A stretch of DNA of 12,599 bases from Baffinella frigidus (GCA_026770585.1 MU648127.1:2743-15341), one strand, 5' to 3'. Shown: positions 1 to 6,438, counted from the first letter of the stretch. Program-made: numbers and translations. Notes: generated by a model from the letters alone, not told the origin.

Positions 1-14
1 AGAGAGAGAGAGAG

Positions 15-151
15 GACGGTGGCGGCGTACCGCCTCCCTGCGCTGCTCTCCGGCGATTCCGTCGTCTTCAAACAGGTTATCTCTTCCACCTTTCAGACCC
101 AAGAGAGAGAGAGAGAGAGAGCGCGCGAGAGAGAGTCAGAGAGACAGAGAC

Positions 152-209
<58 letters not shown>

Positions 210-3153
210 TAGCGGCGTACCGCCTCCCTGCGCTGCTCTCCGGCGATTCCGTCTTCTTCAAACAGGTTATCTACTCACCCCTGAACCCCAAGCCCTGAAC
301 CCTTACCCCTAAACCCTAAACCCTGAACCCTGAACCCTGAACCCTGAACCCTGAAATTGGAACCCTAAACCCTGAAAAATAAACCCTAAACCAGGAGTCG
401 AAATGGTACGAGCACTTCTACAGCCGCCTCGAGCCCTACGTGCACTACATCCCAGTACCCCCCCAACCCCCTACACCCTGAGCCCCACGCCCTAAACCGA
501 CGCCTTATCCACGTCAGATCTGACGTTGTTAACTTAAGTATTCAAGGGATTTCCCCTGAAATGTGTCAAAAGTGGATGTTTCCAGCCCTCTGGCGTGGAG
601 TGGTATGAGCACTTGTACAGCCGTCTCGAGCCATACGTGCACTACATCCCAGTACCCCCCCAAAACCCCTAAACCCTAAACCCTAGACCCTAAACCTTAA
701 ACCTTAAACCCTAAACCCTAAACCCTAAACCTCAAACCATCCCAGTGCGTCCCACAAACACTGAACCCTAGATCAATGCCACACCCTATGTAGGAGGTGG
801 AGTTAGAATCCATCCGGAAAATGCTCGTATGAGCGGCCGACACGGGGTACAGTAAGTGGCACAATGCGTAGCATGTGCAGCGCTGACGCTGGTTGTTTGG
901 CAATAAATTATCAATCTCTCTGCCACACCCTACACCGTAGACCCTAGACCCCAAACCCCAACCCCCAACCCCCACACCCCGAATCCGAAACCACAAACCG
1001 TGACCCCCGTTCGCCCCAAACAGGTGCGAAACGACCTGACCCTGCATCTACGTAGACCCTCGGCCCTGAGGGTCTATGTAGACCCTCGACCCTGAACCGT
1101 AGACACTCAACCCCAACCCCTAAACTCCAAACCGTGCACCCTGAACCCCAACCCTAACCCCCCTAAACCCCAACCCTAACCCCGTGTCACGGATACCCCA
1201 AACACCAAACCCCACACCCTGCACCCCAACCCCTCACCCACGTTCGCCCTCACCAGGTGCGAAACGACCTGACCGACACAGTGTCGCAAGTCCAGTGGGC
1301 CAAGGCCAACGACGGGAAGGCCCGCGCCATCGCCCTCGCTGTGAGACCCCTGCCACTTGGCAGCCACCGGGGGCTTCACGGATACAGTCCATCTAAACAA
1401 TTTGTACTGGAATCTTATCCATTGCCCTGGAATTATGTCTGCGTTTCCCCCGGATATCCGGGGGTCCGGGGGGGGGAGGAACTCGGACGCTGCTAAGTGG
1501 TGACAATCCATAAAACCTGCTTCCTGAACCCTAAACCCTAAACCCCAAACCCAAGCCCGTGCCATCGCCCTCGCGGTATGCTCCCTGAAAATCCCCACAC
1601 ACCAAACCCCAAACACCAAACACCAAACCCCAAACTCCAAACACCAAACACCAAACACCAAACACCAAACTCCAAACACCAAACACCAAACACCAAACAC
1701 CAAACACCAAACACCACACCCCACACCCCAATCCCCAAATCCCAAACCCCAAACACCAAACACCAAACACCACACCCCACACCCCAATCCCCAAATCCCA
1801 AACCCCAAACACCAAACACCAAACACCACACCCCAAACCCCAAACACCAAACCCCAAACCCCCAAACCCCAAACTCCAAACACCCCACACCCCAAAGCCC
1901 AAGCTAACCCCCGAAACCGCCTGACTAGGCTCTTCCACCAGCAACCCGTTGCAGCCTTTAACCGGATCGGGTACTGTAGTAATTTTCAGCTAAACCGAAG
2001 AAATCTCTTCGGTATCTCCCGTCAGCAATTCGAGGTCCCTAGGGTTTCCTACCGTAGGGTCATAGGAAAGATGTTTTTTCAAATCAAATACCCGAATCCT
2101 TGGGAGGATCCGGTAAAAGCTGCTACGGGTTGCTGGTGGTTGTGTGGGATGTACCACGCCAGACGTTTCAAAGGGGTCGCCACAAGTCAATTCCCCTTCA
2201 AGGCACTGGTTTTCAAAAGTCAACAACCGTGTCCTGGCACTGTTCGAAAAAAACTCAACCCCCTTCAACACTCTGGCGTGGTGCAGGGACGCGAGCTTGT
2301 GCGGAACCACCTCTCTCCGGAGAACCTCTACTGCTACTACTTCCAGGTTCTCCTGAACCCTCAAACCTGAACCCTGAACCCTAAAACCCTAAACCAACCC
2401 TCACCTCTGATCCCTAAACCCGAAACCCGAAACTCGAACACCGAACACCGAGCCCCTAACACCCAACCCCCAACACCCAAACCCTAAACCCCAAACCCCA
2501 AACCCCATACCCCAAACCCTAAATCCGAAACCCGAAACCCTCAACCGCAGGTCCTGGAACGATACGCGGCCGCGCAGACATTCGCCCCGACGGTTACCTC
2601 TGAACCCGAAACCCCAAATCCTAAACCCTTCACCAGCACCCTTCACCAGAACCCGAAACCCGAAACCCTAACCCTCACACCCTGCGCCCGAAATTTAAAC
2701 CCGAAACCCTAACCCCTACCTAAACCCTAAACCCTAAACCCCAAACCCTAAACCCTAAACCCTAAACCCTAAACCCTAAACCCTAAACCCTTACCCCGCG
2801 TACAACAGGTGCTTCCGGCTACGCACTCGTCTCGCAGCCTCCCCCCACACACACACTGCACCCTGCACCTAACCTCAACCATAAATCCTGACCCTCCCCC
2901 ACTGCACCCTGCACCTAACCTCAACCATAAATCCTGACCCTAGCCCTTACACCCTCAACCCCAAACCTAAACCCTAAAACCCAACCCCTAAACCCTGAAC
3001 CCTAAACAGTAAACCCTCAACCATAAACCATAAACCATAAACCATAAACCATAAACCATAAACTATAAACCATAAAACCGAAATGCCAAACCCACATCAG
3101 GTGCCCCCCGGCTACGCACTCGTCTCACAGCCGAAGGGGCCCTCCAACTGCCG
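15..3153 (+). CDS. GT90/CAP10 protein O-glucosyltransferase (POGLUT2/3-like), 3' part, six exons
   Basis: Exons seen: 15-75, 395-454, 1257-1340, 2287-2346, 2551-2592, 3101-3153. Each is bounded by AG and GT and they join in one frame (about 119 codons, all internal junctions phase 0). Key peptides in order: [109 protein letters not shown]. This is the conserved C-terminal half of the CAP10/GT90 domain, which in animals transfers glucose or xylose from a UDP-sugar to secreted proteins in the ER. The order and spacing match POGLUT2/3 (KDELC) closely, including the YEHFY...HYIP block, the NDL..WAKAND helix and the LYCYYF motif. The acceptor before 15 leaves phase 2 (GG|G ACG), so the N-terminal catalytic half lies upstream of the window. 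The donor at 3154 is GTCAGT; the final exon with any ER-retention tail was not found. Whether the gene is expressed is unknown, but no exon carries a stop or frameshift. Confidence 0.85.
101..204. repeat. GA-rich microsatellite inside the first visible intron
   Basis: Interrupted (GA)n with some CA and GC variants. Bases 1-14 are also (AG)n and end in the AG acceptor of the first exon. The same microsatellite therefore forms the 3' end of the intron before exon 15-75 and the spacer before its duplicate at 205-265. Confidence 0.9.
205..265 (+). pseudogene. Second copy of the [12 protein letters not shown] exon
   Basis: Bases 212-270 repeat 22-80 with one mismatch (GTC to TTC, Val to Phe), giving a 190-bp tandem period. 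The copy ends at an identical CAG|GTTATC donor. Its upstream AGs (202-203, 208-209) do not give the phase that the first copy has, nor one that joins to it, so it cannot be added in frame. It is most likely a duplicated exon stranded in the 76-394 intron, though mutually exclusive use cannot be excluded. Confidence 0.7.
266..394 (+). repeat. Telomere-like heptamer intron segment
   Basis: Begins GTTATCTACTCACCCCTGAA, runs through CCCTAAA and CCCTGAA heptamers, and ends CCCTAAACCAG directly before the exon at 395. It forms the 3' part of the 76-394 intron of the GT90 gene. Confidence 0.85.
485..600. repeat. Foldback element, CCACGC family, reduced left end
   Basis: This copy resembles the reverse complement of 6964-7091: shared blocks include CTTATCCAC, CAGATCTG, a TTTCCCCT stretch, GTCAAAAGTGGATGTTTC and the end CCCTCTGGCGTGGAG. 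Its left arm is shortened to CCCACGCC. It lies in the 455-1256 intron, and its right end abuts exon copy 601-651 so that the final AG of the element is positioned as a splice acceptor. Confidence 0.7.
601..651 (+). pseudogene. Truncated copy of the [16 protein letters not shown] exon
   Basis: Encodes [17 protein letters not shown], 17 codons against 20 in the intact exon at 395-454, followed by the same GTACCCCCCC donor. The first nine bases (GAGTCGAAA) are replaced by the end of the foldback element ending at 600. Differences are partly synonymous (TAC/TAT, CGC/CGT, CCC/CCA). It sits within the intron between the intact second and third exons. Confidence 0.8.
652..733 (+). repeat. Telomere-like CCCTAAA array
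   Basis: After GTACCCCCCCAAAACCCC, the sequence is near-regular CCCTAAA/CCTTAAA heptamers to about 733, within the 455-1256 intron. Confidence 0.85.
777..932. other. Non-telomeric insert between 12-bp direct repeats
   Basis: TGCCACACCCTA occurs at 777-788 and again at 921-932. The roughly 130 bp between them (789-920) is unlike the surrounding heptamer repeat. This is the look of an insertion with a target-site duplication, but no terminal inverted repeats or coding capacity are visible. Confidence 0.4.
1024..1041 (+). pseudogene. 5' fragment of the VRNDLT exon
   Basis: GTGCGAAACGACCTGACC, preceded by CGTTCGCCCCAAACAG, repeats the acceptor side and first six codons of the intact exon at 1257 (preceded by CGTTCGCCCTCACCAG). 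Coding similarity stops after ACC and runs into a TAGACCCTC/GAGGGTCTA hairpin near 1053-1075. It is a stranded fragment in the same intron as the intact exon's acceptor. Confidence 0.75.
1353..1500. repeat. Foldback element with CCACTTGGCAGC ends
   Basis: Left end CCACTTGGCAGC (1353-1364) is matched by the reverse complement of 1489-1500 with one mismatch. Inside is a perfect 18-bp palindrome, CCCCCGGATATCCGGGGG (1447-1464). It begins 12 bp inside the intron that opens at 1341 (GTGAGA). Confidence 0.6.
1555..1575 (+). pseudogene. 3' fragment of the ARAIALA exon end
   Basis: GCCCGTGCCATCGCCCTCGC plus one base repeats the last seven codons of exon 1257-1340 with two synonymous changes, and is followed by a donor-like GTATGC. 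No correct upstream exon sequence is attached. It is a residual copy inside the 1341-2286 intron. Confidence 0.65.
1590..1880 (+). repeat. ACCAAAC heptamer array with a 56-bp higher-order unit
   Basis: About 40 heptamers, mostly CACCAAA/CCCCAAA, a C-to-A variant of the telomere-type motif. A 56-bp block (8 x 7) starting AAACACCACACCCCACACCC recurs at 1709-1764 and 1765-1820, with a truncated third start at 1821. The array fills the middle of the 1341-2286 intron. Open frames through it on either strand are repeat artefacts. Confidence 0.85.
1935..2139. repeat. Foldback element with CCACCAGCAACCCGT ends
   Basis: Bases 1935-1968 (CCACCAGCAACCCGTTGCAG...GGATC) match the reverse complement of 2107-2139 with few differences. 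Inside are a small hairpin (1995-2012, CCGAAGA/TCTTCGG) and a CCTACCGTAGGG core seen in the elements at 5.4-7.5 kb. It lies in the 1341-2286 intron. Confidence 0.75.
2151..2284. repeat. Foldback element, CCACGCCAGA family, abutting a splice acceptor
   Basis: Left arm GTACCACGCCAGACGTTTCA (2151-2170) matches the reverse complement of 2260-2284 (ends TCTGGCGTGGTGC). The terminal GC is followed by AG, the acceptor of the exon at 2287. The element thus forms the last 134 bp of the 1341-2286 intron. Confidence 0.75.
2347..2550 (+). repeat. Intron made of telomere-like heptamers
   Basis: The complete intron between exons 2287-2346 and 2551-2592. It starts GTTCTCCTGAACCCTC, consists almost wholly of degenerate CCCTAAA, CCCGAAA, CCCAAAC and CACCGAA units, and ends CCCTCAACCGCAG. 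The flanking codons join as YYFQ|VLERY, the expected GT90 continuity. Confidence 0.85.
2593..2800 (+). repeat. Telomere-like array opening the last visible intron
   Basis: Starts GTTACCTCTGAACCC, similar to the GTTATC and GTTCTC donors of two other introns of this gene. Degenerate CCCGAAA units give way to nearly perfect CCCTAAA around 2711-2790. Confidence 0.85.
2809..2840 (+). pseudogene. Frameshifted copy of the GYALVSQP exon
   Basis: GTGCTTCCGGCTACGCACTC follows ACAACAG and matches the exon at 3101, but it is one base shorter before GGCTAC. In the phase set by the preceding exon it would read VLPATHSS instead of VPPGYALV. The GYALVSQP frame itself is otherwise preserved. This points to a decayed duplicate 292 bp upstream of the intact exon. 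Confidence 0.7.
2855..3077 (+). repeat. 46-bp duplication and AACCATA repeat
   Basis: A 41-bp block beginning ACTGCACCCTGCACC occurs at 2855-2895 and 2901-2941 (period 46). From 3019 to 3077 a heptamer array of AACCATA follows, another telomere-motif variant. Both lie in the 2593-3100 intron. Confidence 0.8.
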
Positions 3154-3159
3154 GTCAGT

Positions 3160-3540
3160 GGGGTTCAGGGGTTTAGGGGTTTGGGGTTGGGGTTTAGGGA
3201 TTTCGGATTTCGGGTTCCGGGTTCCGGGTTCAGGGTTCAGGGTTCAGGGTTCAGGGTTCAGGGGTTTCGGGTTCCGGGTTCCGGGTTTTCGGGTTCCGGG
3301 TTCCGGGTTTTCGGGTTCCGGGTTCCGGGTTTCGGGTTCAGGGTTCAGGGTTCAGGGTTCAGGGTTCAGGGTTCAGGGTTCAGGGTTCAGGGTTCAGGGT
3401 TTCGGGTTCAGGGTTCAGGGTTTCGGGTTCCAGGTTGCGGGTTGCGGGTTGCGGGTTCAGGGTTTTCGGGTTGCGGGTTTCGGGTTCAGGGTTCAGGGTT
3501 CAGGGTTCAGGGTTTAGGGTTTAGGGTTTAGGGTTTTAGG
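3160..3540 (+). repeat. Telomere-like array in opposite (G-rich) orientation
   Basis: Immediately after the last recognised exon the repeat becomes GGGTTCA, GGGTTCC, GGGTTTC and finally GGGTTTA on the plus strand, the reverse polarity of every array in 266-2800. The long plus-strand frames here, rich in GFRVQGS, are pure repeat translation and are not called as genes. Confidence 0.9.
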
Positions 3541-3591
3541 TTTACGGTTTATGGTTTAGGGTTTTGGTGTTTAGGGTTTAGAGGTTCGGGT

Positions 3592-4190
3592 CGCGCGCGC
3601 CGGTCAACTGCCGGTCAGTCGCTTTACGGGTGCAGGGGTTGGGGGTTGGGGGTTATGGGTTATGGGTTGGGGGTTGGGGTCTAAGGTGTGGGGTGACCTG
3701 TGGGCGTAGGGGCCGCGCGCGCCAGCCAACTGCCGGTCAGTCGCTTTACGGGTGTAGGGGTTGGGGGTTGGGGGTTATGGGTTGAGGTCTAGGGTTTAGG
3801 CTGACCGGTCAGTCGCTTTACGGGGTGAGGGGTTTCGGTTGAAGGGTGGAGGGTAGGGGTTGGGGGTTGGGGTCTAGAGGTCAGGGGTAAGGGTGACCTC
3901 TGAGGGTGTATGGGCCGCGCGTGTGCGCCGAGTGCCGGTCGGTCGCTTCAGGGGCTTCGGATTGGGGGTTAGGTTTTACGGGTTACAAAAACAAAGGTGT
4001 TTCCATGTGAAATCAGTGAACAGTTGTAACTAACCCCTAAGTTAGGGGTTAGGTTTGACGGGTTCGCCCCTACGGTTCCGGGGTTGGGGGTTGGGGGTTG
4101 GGGTCTAGGGTTGAGGGTGACCTGTGGGCGTAGAGGCCGCGCGTCCCGGCCAGCTGCCGGACAGTCGCTTCAGGGGCTTAGGATATAGGG
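3592..4190 (+). repeat. Short satellite array with CAACTGCCGGTCAGTCGCTT core
   Basis: The core recurs at about 3605, 3728, 3803, 3931 and 4151, spaced roughly 123, 75, 128 and 220 bp. Each is followed by G-rich TTGGGGG/TTAGGGG units, and most are preceded by GGCCGCGCG. The core CCAACTGCCGGTCAGT matches the junction at 3144-3159 where the last recognised GT90 exon meets its donor, so the unit seems derived from that exon end plus intron. Confidence 0.7.
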
Positions 4191-4330
4191 GTTAGGGGTT
4201 AGGGGTTAGGTTTAGTTTTTAGCCTAGGATTTAGGGGTTAGGGGTTAGGGGTTAGGTTAGGGGTTAGGTTTAGTTCAGTTTTGGTTTAGTTAGGGGTTAG
4301 GTTTAGTTTTTAGGGGGCAGGGTCGGTTGA
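4180..4330 (+). repeat. TTAGGGG/TTAGGTTTAG repeat block
   Basis: Degenerate G-rich telomere-like units (TTAGGGGTTAGGGG, TAGGTTTAGTTTT) end the repeat tract that began at 3160. No gene is visible between 3160 and 4350. Confidence 0.75.
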
Positions 4331-4352
4331 GGTTTGCGACAGGAGGATGACT

Positions 4353-4536
4353 GATCCAATCTTATCTCCGATATCGAATAAAAATATTCACTTTCTTCCA
4401 CGTCTAAAGTTGATTATCACCCTGAAAACAAACAACTTTGGTGTTTCAAATCAAAAGTGGCTACAATTTCAAGGCGATAATCAACTTTAGAGGAGACAGA
4501 AAGTGAATATTTTTATTCGATATCGGAGATAAGATC
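4353..4536. repeat. AT-rich foldback element, GATC ends
   Basis: About 60-bp arms. The left arm (4353-4419) carries CTCCGATATCGAATAAAAAT and TCTAAAGTTGATTATC. The right arm (4475-4536) carries their complements. The spacer is about 55 bp. Composition is clearly more AT-rich than the flanks. No coding capacity; non-autonomous MITE-like. Confidence 0.85.
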
Positions 4537-4604
4537 CAAACAGGCTTTGTTTGCACCAGGGGAGAAAGGATGATTTCACCTGGAAACTCTTATGATTGAT
4601 AAAC

Positions 4605-4740
4605 TGGTTTTCAACCAAAATTACTACACGTTTGCTTCAATATTGCTATTAAAGTTGCTTTAATATTACTATTAAAGTTGCTTTAATATTGCTATTAACG
4701 ATCGTCTTGTGTAGTAAATTTCATTGAGCCAAGTTTAGGA
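4605..4740. repeat. AT-rich inverted-repeat element with 23-bp tandem units
   Basis: TTACTACACG (4621-4630) faces CTTGTGTAGTAA (4706-4717), with weaker complementarity outside. Inside, AATATTGCTATTAAAGTTGC... repeats with period 23 (4639-4661, 4662-4684, 4685-4699). Nearby, GTGTTTCMATGTGAAATYAG occurs at about 3997 and 4748, and ATTAGTCAACAGTCG again at 4832, so this segment also carries dispersed copies. Confidence 0.6.
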
Positions 4741-5096
4741 ATCAAAAGTGTTTCAATGTGAAATTAGTCAACAGTCGTAACGGGAGGGTCTCCCTTCTTC
4801 CTGGTGCGAACAACGCCTGATCAGATCACTTATTAGTCAACAGTCGCCACGCGACGATGGCCTGTGTATTAAACCGATGTATTTTTGTTGAGTCGTTCTA
4901 TTATTGTTGCACTTCTAAAAGTATTTTATTCCGGAATCCGGATAAGTTGACAGATTCGTGGGCGATCGAAGGCGAGTTGACTTTGAAAACAGAGGGATTT
5001 GGTGCACAGGTCATCGTCGCATGGCGTACATGGAGGGAGGAGGCTCATAACCGCATTTCGCGTGCGGGGCTCATAACCCGTATTTCTCATGCGCAG

Positions 5097-5155
5097 GTGC
5101 GCGAAAAAGCGGTCTTTGGAGCAGGAACGGAAGCGCCGAGAAAAGAAGGCCAGCG
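5097..5155 (+). other. Candidate exon of unknown gene (basic/charged helix)
   Basis: GCGCAG|GTGCGCG...GCCAGCG|GTATGC gives a 59-bp segment with both splice-like borders. One frame reads CAKKRSLEQERKRREKKAS, a strongly charged helix of the kind found in nuclear proteins. The other frames are also open and no neighbouring exon was recognised. Just upstream, an imperfect 27-bp direct repeat starts GGCTCATAACC at 5042 and 5068. Weak call. Confidence 0.25.
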
Positions 5156-5267
5156 GTATGCTTCGAAGAATCCCAGAAGTTGACGTTTTTGTGCCAGCAT
5201 CGTCAACGTTTGCCGTAGATCAATGGTACCGTTTCCGGGATCGGGGCTTGATGCGATCCGAAAGGAA

Positions 5268-5341
5268 GCATGGCCTTTCTACAGGAAAAGTTCCGGTGTC
5301 CGCCTATGTTGGGAGCTCGAAGTACCTAAAGGACCTAAAGG
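5268..5341 (+). repeat. Dispersed repeat, CCTATGTTGGGAGCTCGAAG family
   Basis: One of at least six copies; the others are 9414-9455 (+), 10635-10675 (+), 11618-11688 (-), 11690-11764 (-) and 12280-12343 (-). Shared sequence: TTCCGGTGTCCGCCTATG, TTGGGAGCTCGAAG, then ACCTAAAGGACCTAAAGGA. In this copy and the 11690 copy the same frame reads HGLST...PVSAYVGSSK.LKDLK, so it may derive from an exon. Function unknown. Confidence 0.75.
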
Positions 5342-5485
5342 ATCGACGTTTTGGTTCCGGAATCGATAACCGGCCCTTTCGTTTTTCTATGCGCACACCT
5401 TTTGTATGTGCTCGATGAGCTGCGTCCCCCCCTCCAGAAACGGAGTTTCCTCCTCCATAAGTGGCACTCCCAACCCCATAAACTC

Positions 5486-5650
5486 ATAGGCTAACGTCCT
5501 GAAAACCGGGCAGTTGGGCCTACGGTATTGTCTACGGTAGGCCGTAGGGCCCCTAGGACCTAATGTTGCATAGGACCCCCCTAGGCCCCTACGACCTACG
5601 GTAGGCAATACCGTATGCTTAACAACCCGGTTTTCAGGACGTTGCCCTAT
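5486..5650. repeat. Foldback element, TAGGCTAACGTCCTGAAAAC family
   Basis: Arms CATAGGCTAACGTCCTGAAA (left) and the complement of 5626-5650 (CCCGGTTTTCAGGACGTT...). The middle carries CTACGGTAGGCC and CCTAGGACC palindromic pieces. Its ends are related to those of the element at 6669-6831 (ATAGGCTAACGGCCTGAAAA). Confidence 0.8.
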
Positions 5651-5670
5651 TGGAACGGTGCTGTCCTCAT

Positions 5671-5794
5671 GTACAGGGGTTGCTCGAAATCAAGGACACG
5701 CACCGTCCTAGGGTCCTACGGTAGGGCTACGCCTAGGAGCATAGGACCACCCTAGGGGCGTTGCGTGTTCTTAATTTCGAGTAACCCCTGTGCA
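5671..5794. repeat. Foldback element, ACAGGGGTTGCTCGAAAT ends
   Basis: Left arm 5671-5713 matches the reverse complement of 5750-5794 over about 43 bp with several mismatches; the centre carries CCTACGGTAGG. The outer arm sequence (CTCGAAATnAAGnACACGC) recurs at 7089-7108 and, inverted, at 7329-7348. Confidence 0.8.
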
Positions 5795-6075
5795 GTTGCC
5801 GAAGATGGCGAGGCGAACGGCGGTGGGGCTGCCGGGGCGGGCCAGGAGGGGGGGAGCGGTCGCGTGGAGCTGTGAGAGAAAATCAGAAGGGGGGGGGTAC
5901 CACTGCCTTTCGGGGCAGGTCCCGAGGGCAGTGGGGCAGACGGAGTGGGCCAGGAGGGGGGCAGCGTTCGGGTAGAATTGTGAGAGAAAATCTGGAGGGG
6001 GGGTAGCACTGCCTTGGAGAAAAACTGGAGGGGGGGTTGGTAGCATTGCCCTTCGGGGCGGGTCAGGAGGGGAGT
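5795..6075 (+). repeat. G-rich tandem spacer
   Basis: Units of GGGCCAGGAGGGGGG...GTGAGAGAAAATC(A/T)GGAGGGGGGG occur at about 5837-5900 and 5948-6008, with partial copies at 6020 and 6190-6246. The minus strand is consequently Pro/Ser-rich and open (PPLQIFSH-type repeats), which I read as a repeat artefact, not a gene. Confidence 0.6.
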
Positions 6076-6076
6076 A

Positions 6077-6180
6077 CTATCCCTCAAGTGCCCATAGGGT
6101 GAATATTTACCCTGTGGGCACTTGGGCAGGTCCTAGGGCCCTACGGTAGGGTGTATGAGCCTACTGGGCACTTAAGGGCT
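6077..6180. repeat. Foldback element, CCCTTAAGTGCCC family
   Basis: Ends CTATCCCTCAAGTGCCC and GGGCACTTAAGGG. An internal hairpin at 6085-6124 pairs CAAGTGCCCATAGGGT with ACCCTGTGGGCACTTG. The right 50 bp is nearly identical, inverted, to the left 50 bp of 6439-6542, so the two elements belong to one family. Confidence 0.75.
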
Positions 6181-6248
6181 ATCCCTGCGCACCCGCGGTC
6201 GGGTGTAGCTGTGAGGGTGGAAGGGCTGCGGGACTTGGGAGGGGGGTC

Positions 6249-6395
6249 TCATCAGGTCCCTTAATAGAATCTATTTCAGGGAACTCCGAACCTGGTACAA
6301 ATTTTAAAACTCGGGAGTTTTAAAGTCCCGAGTTTTATTATTTGTACCAGAAGTTCGAAGTTCCCTGAAATAGATTCTATTGAGGGACGGGATGA
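6249..6395. repeat. Foldback element with about 45-bp arms
   Basis: TCCCTTAATAGAATCTATTT at 6257 through GGTACAAAT pairs with 6340-6387. A second stem, AAAACTCGGGA/TCCCGAGTTTT, lies in the middle (6306-6336). Complementarity extends weakly to TCATC/GATGA outside, giving 6249-6395. The whole element could fold as one long hairpin. Confidence 0.85.
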
Positions 6396-6438
6396 AATCG
6401 GCAGGGGAGACGTCTTCGGGGAAAGACCTCGAAGTGTA

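Noticed and set aside
205-265. Using the second [12 protein letters not shown] copy as a regular additional exon
   Set aside because: No upstream AG gives a phase compatible with the first copy or with the phase 2 acceptor seen there, and a repeated block would break the GT90 fold.
1590-1880. Possible CRISPR-like or regularly spaced array
   Set aside because: Period is 7 bp with no unique spacers; it is a telomere-motif satellite.
1176-1944. Long minus-strand open frames rich in VFGVWGLGF
   Set aside because: They are translations of the ACCAAAC/CCCCAAAC heptamer array; three overlapping frames give the same composition and the region is intronic to the plus-strand gene.
1995-2012. CCGAAGA/TCTTCGG hairpin resembling an intrinsic terminator
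   Set aside because: The context is a eukaryotic intron inside a foldback element; no T run follows.
266-2800. True chromosome-end telomere
   Set aside because: Repeats are degenerate, interrupted by in-frame exons and other elements, and reverse polarity at about 3160; they are interstitial.
3083-3517. 144-codon plus frame rich in GFRVQGS
   Set aside because: Only the first part (from 3101) is the genuine exon; the remainder is G-rich heptamer repeat read in frame.
5752-6087. Pro/Ser-rich minus frames with PPLQIFSH repeats
   Set aside because: Shadow of a G-rich tandem spacer; two frames are open at once and no signal, motif or splice partner is visible.
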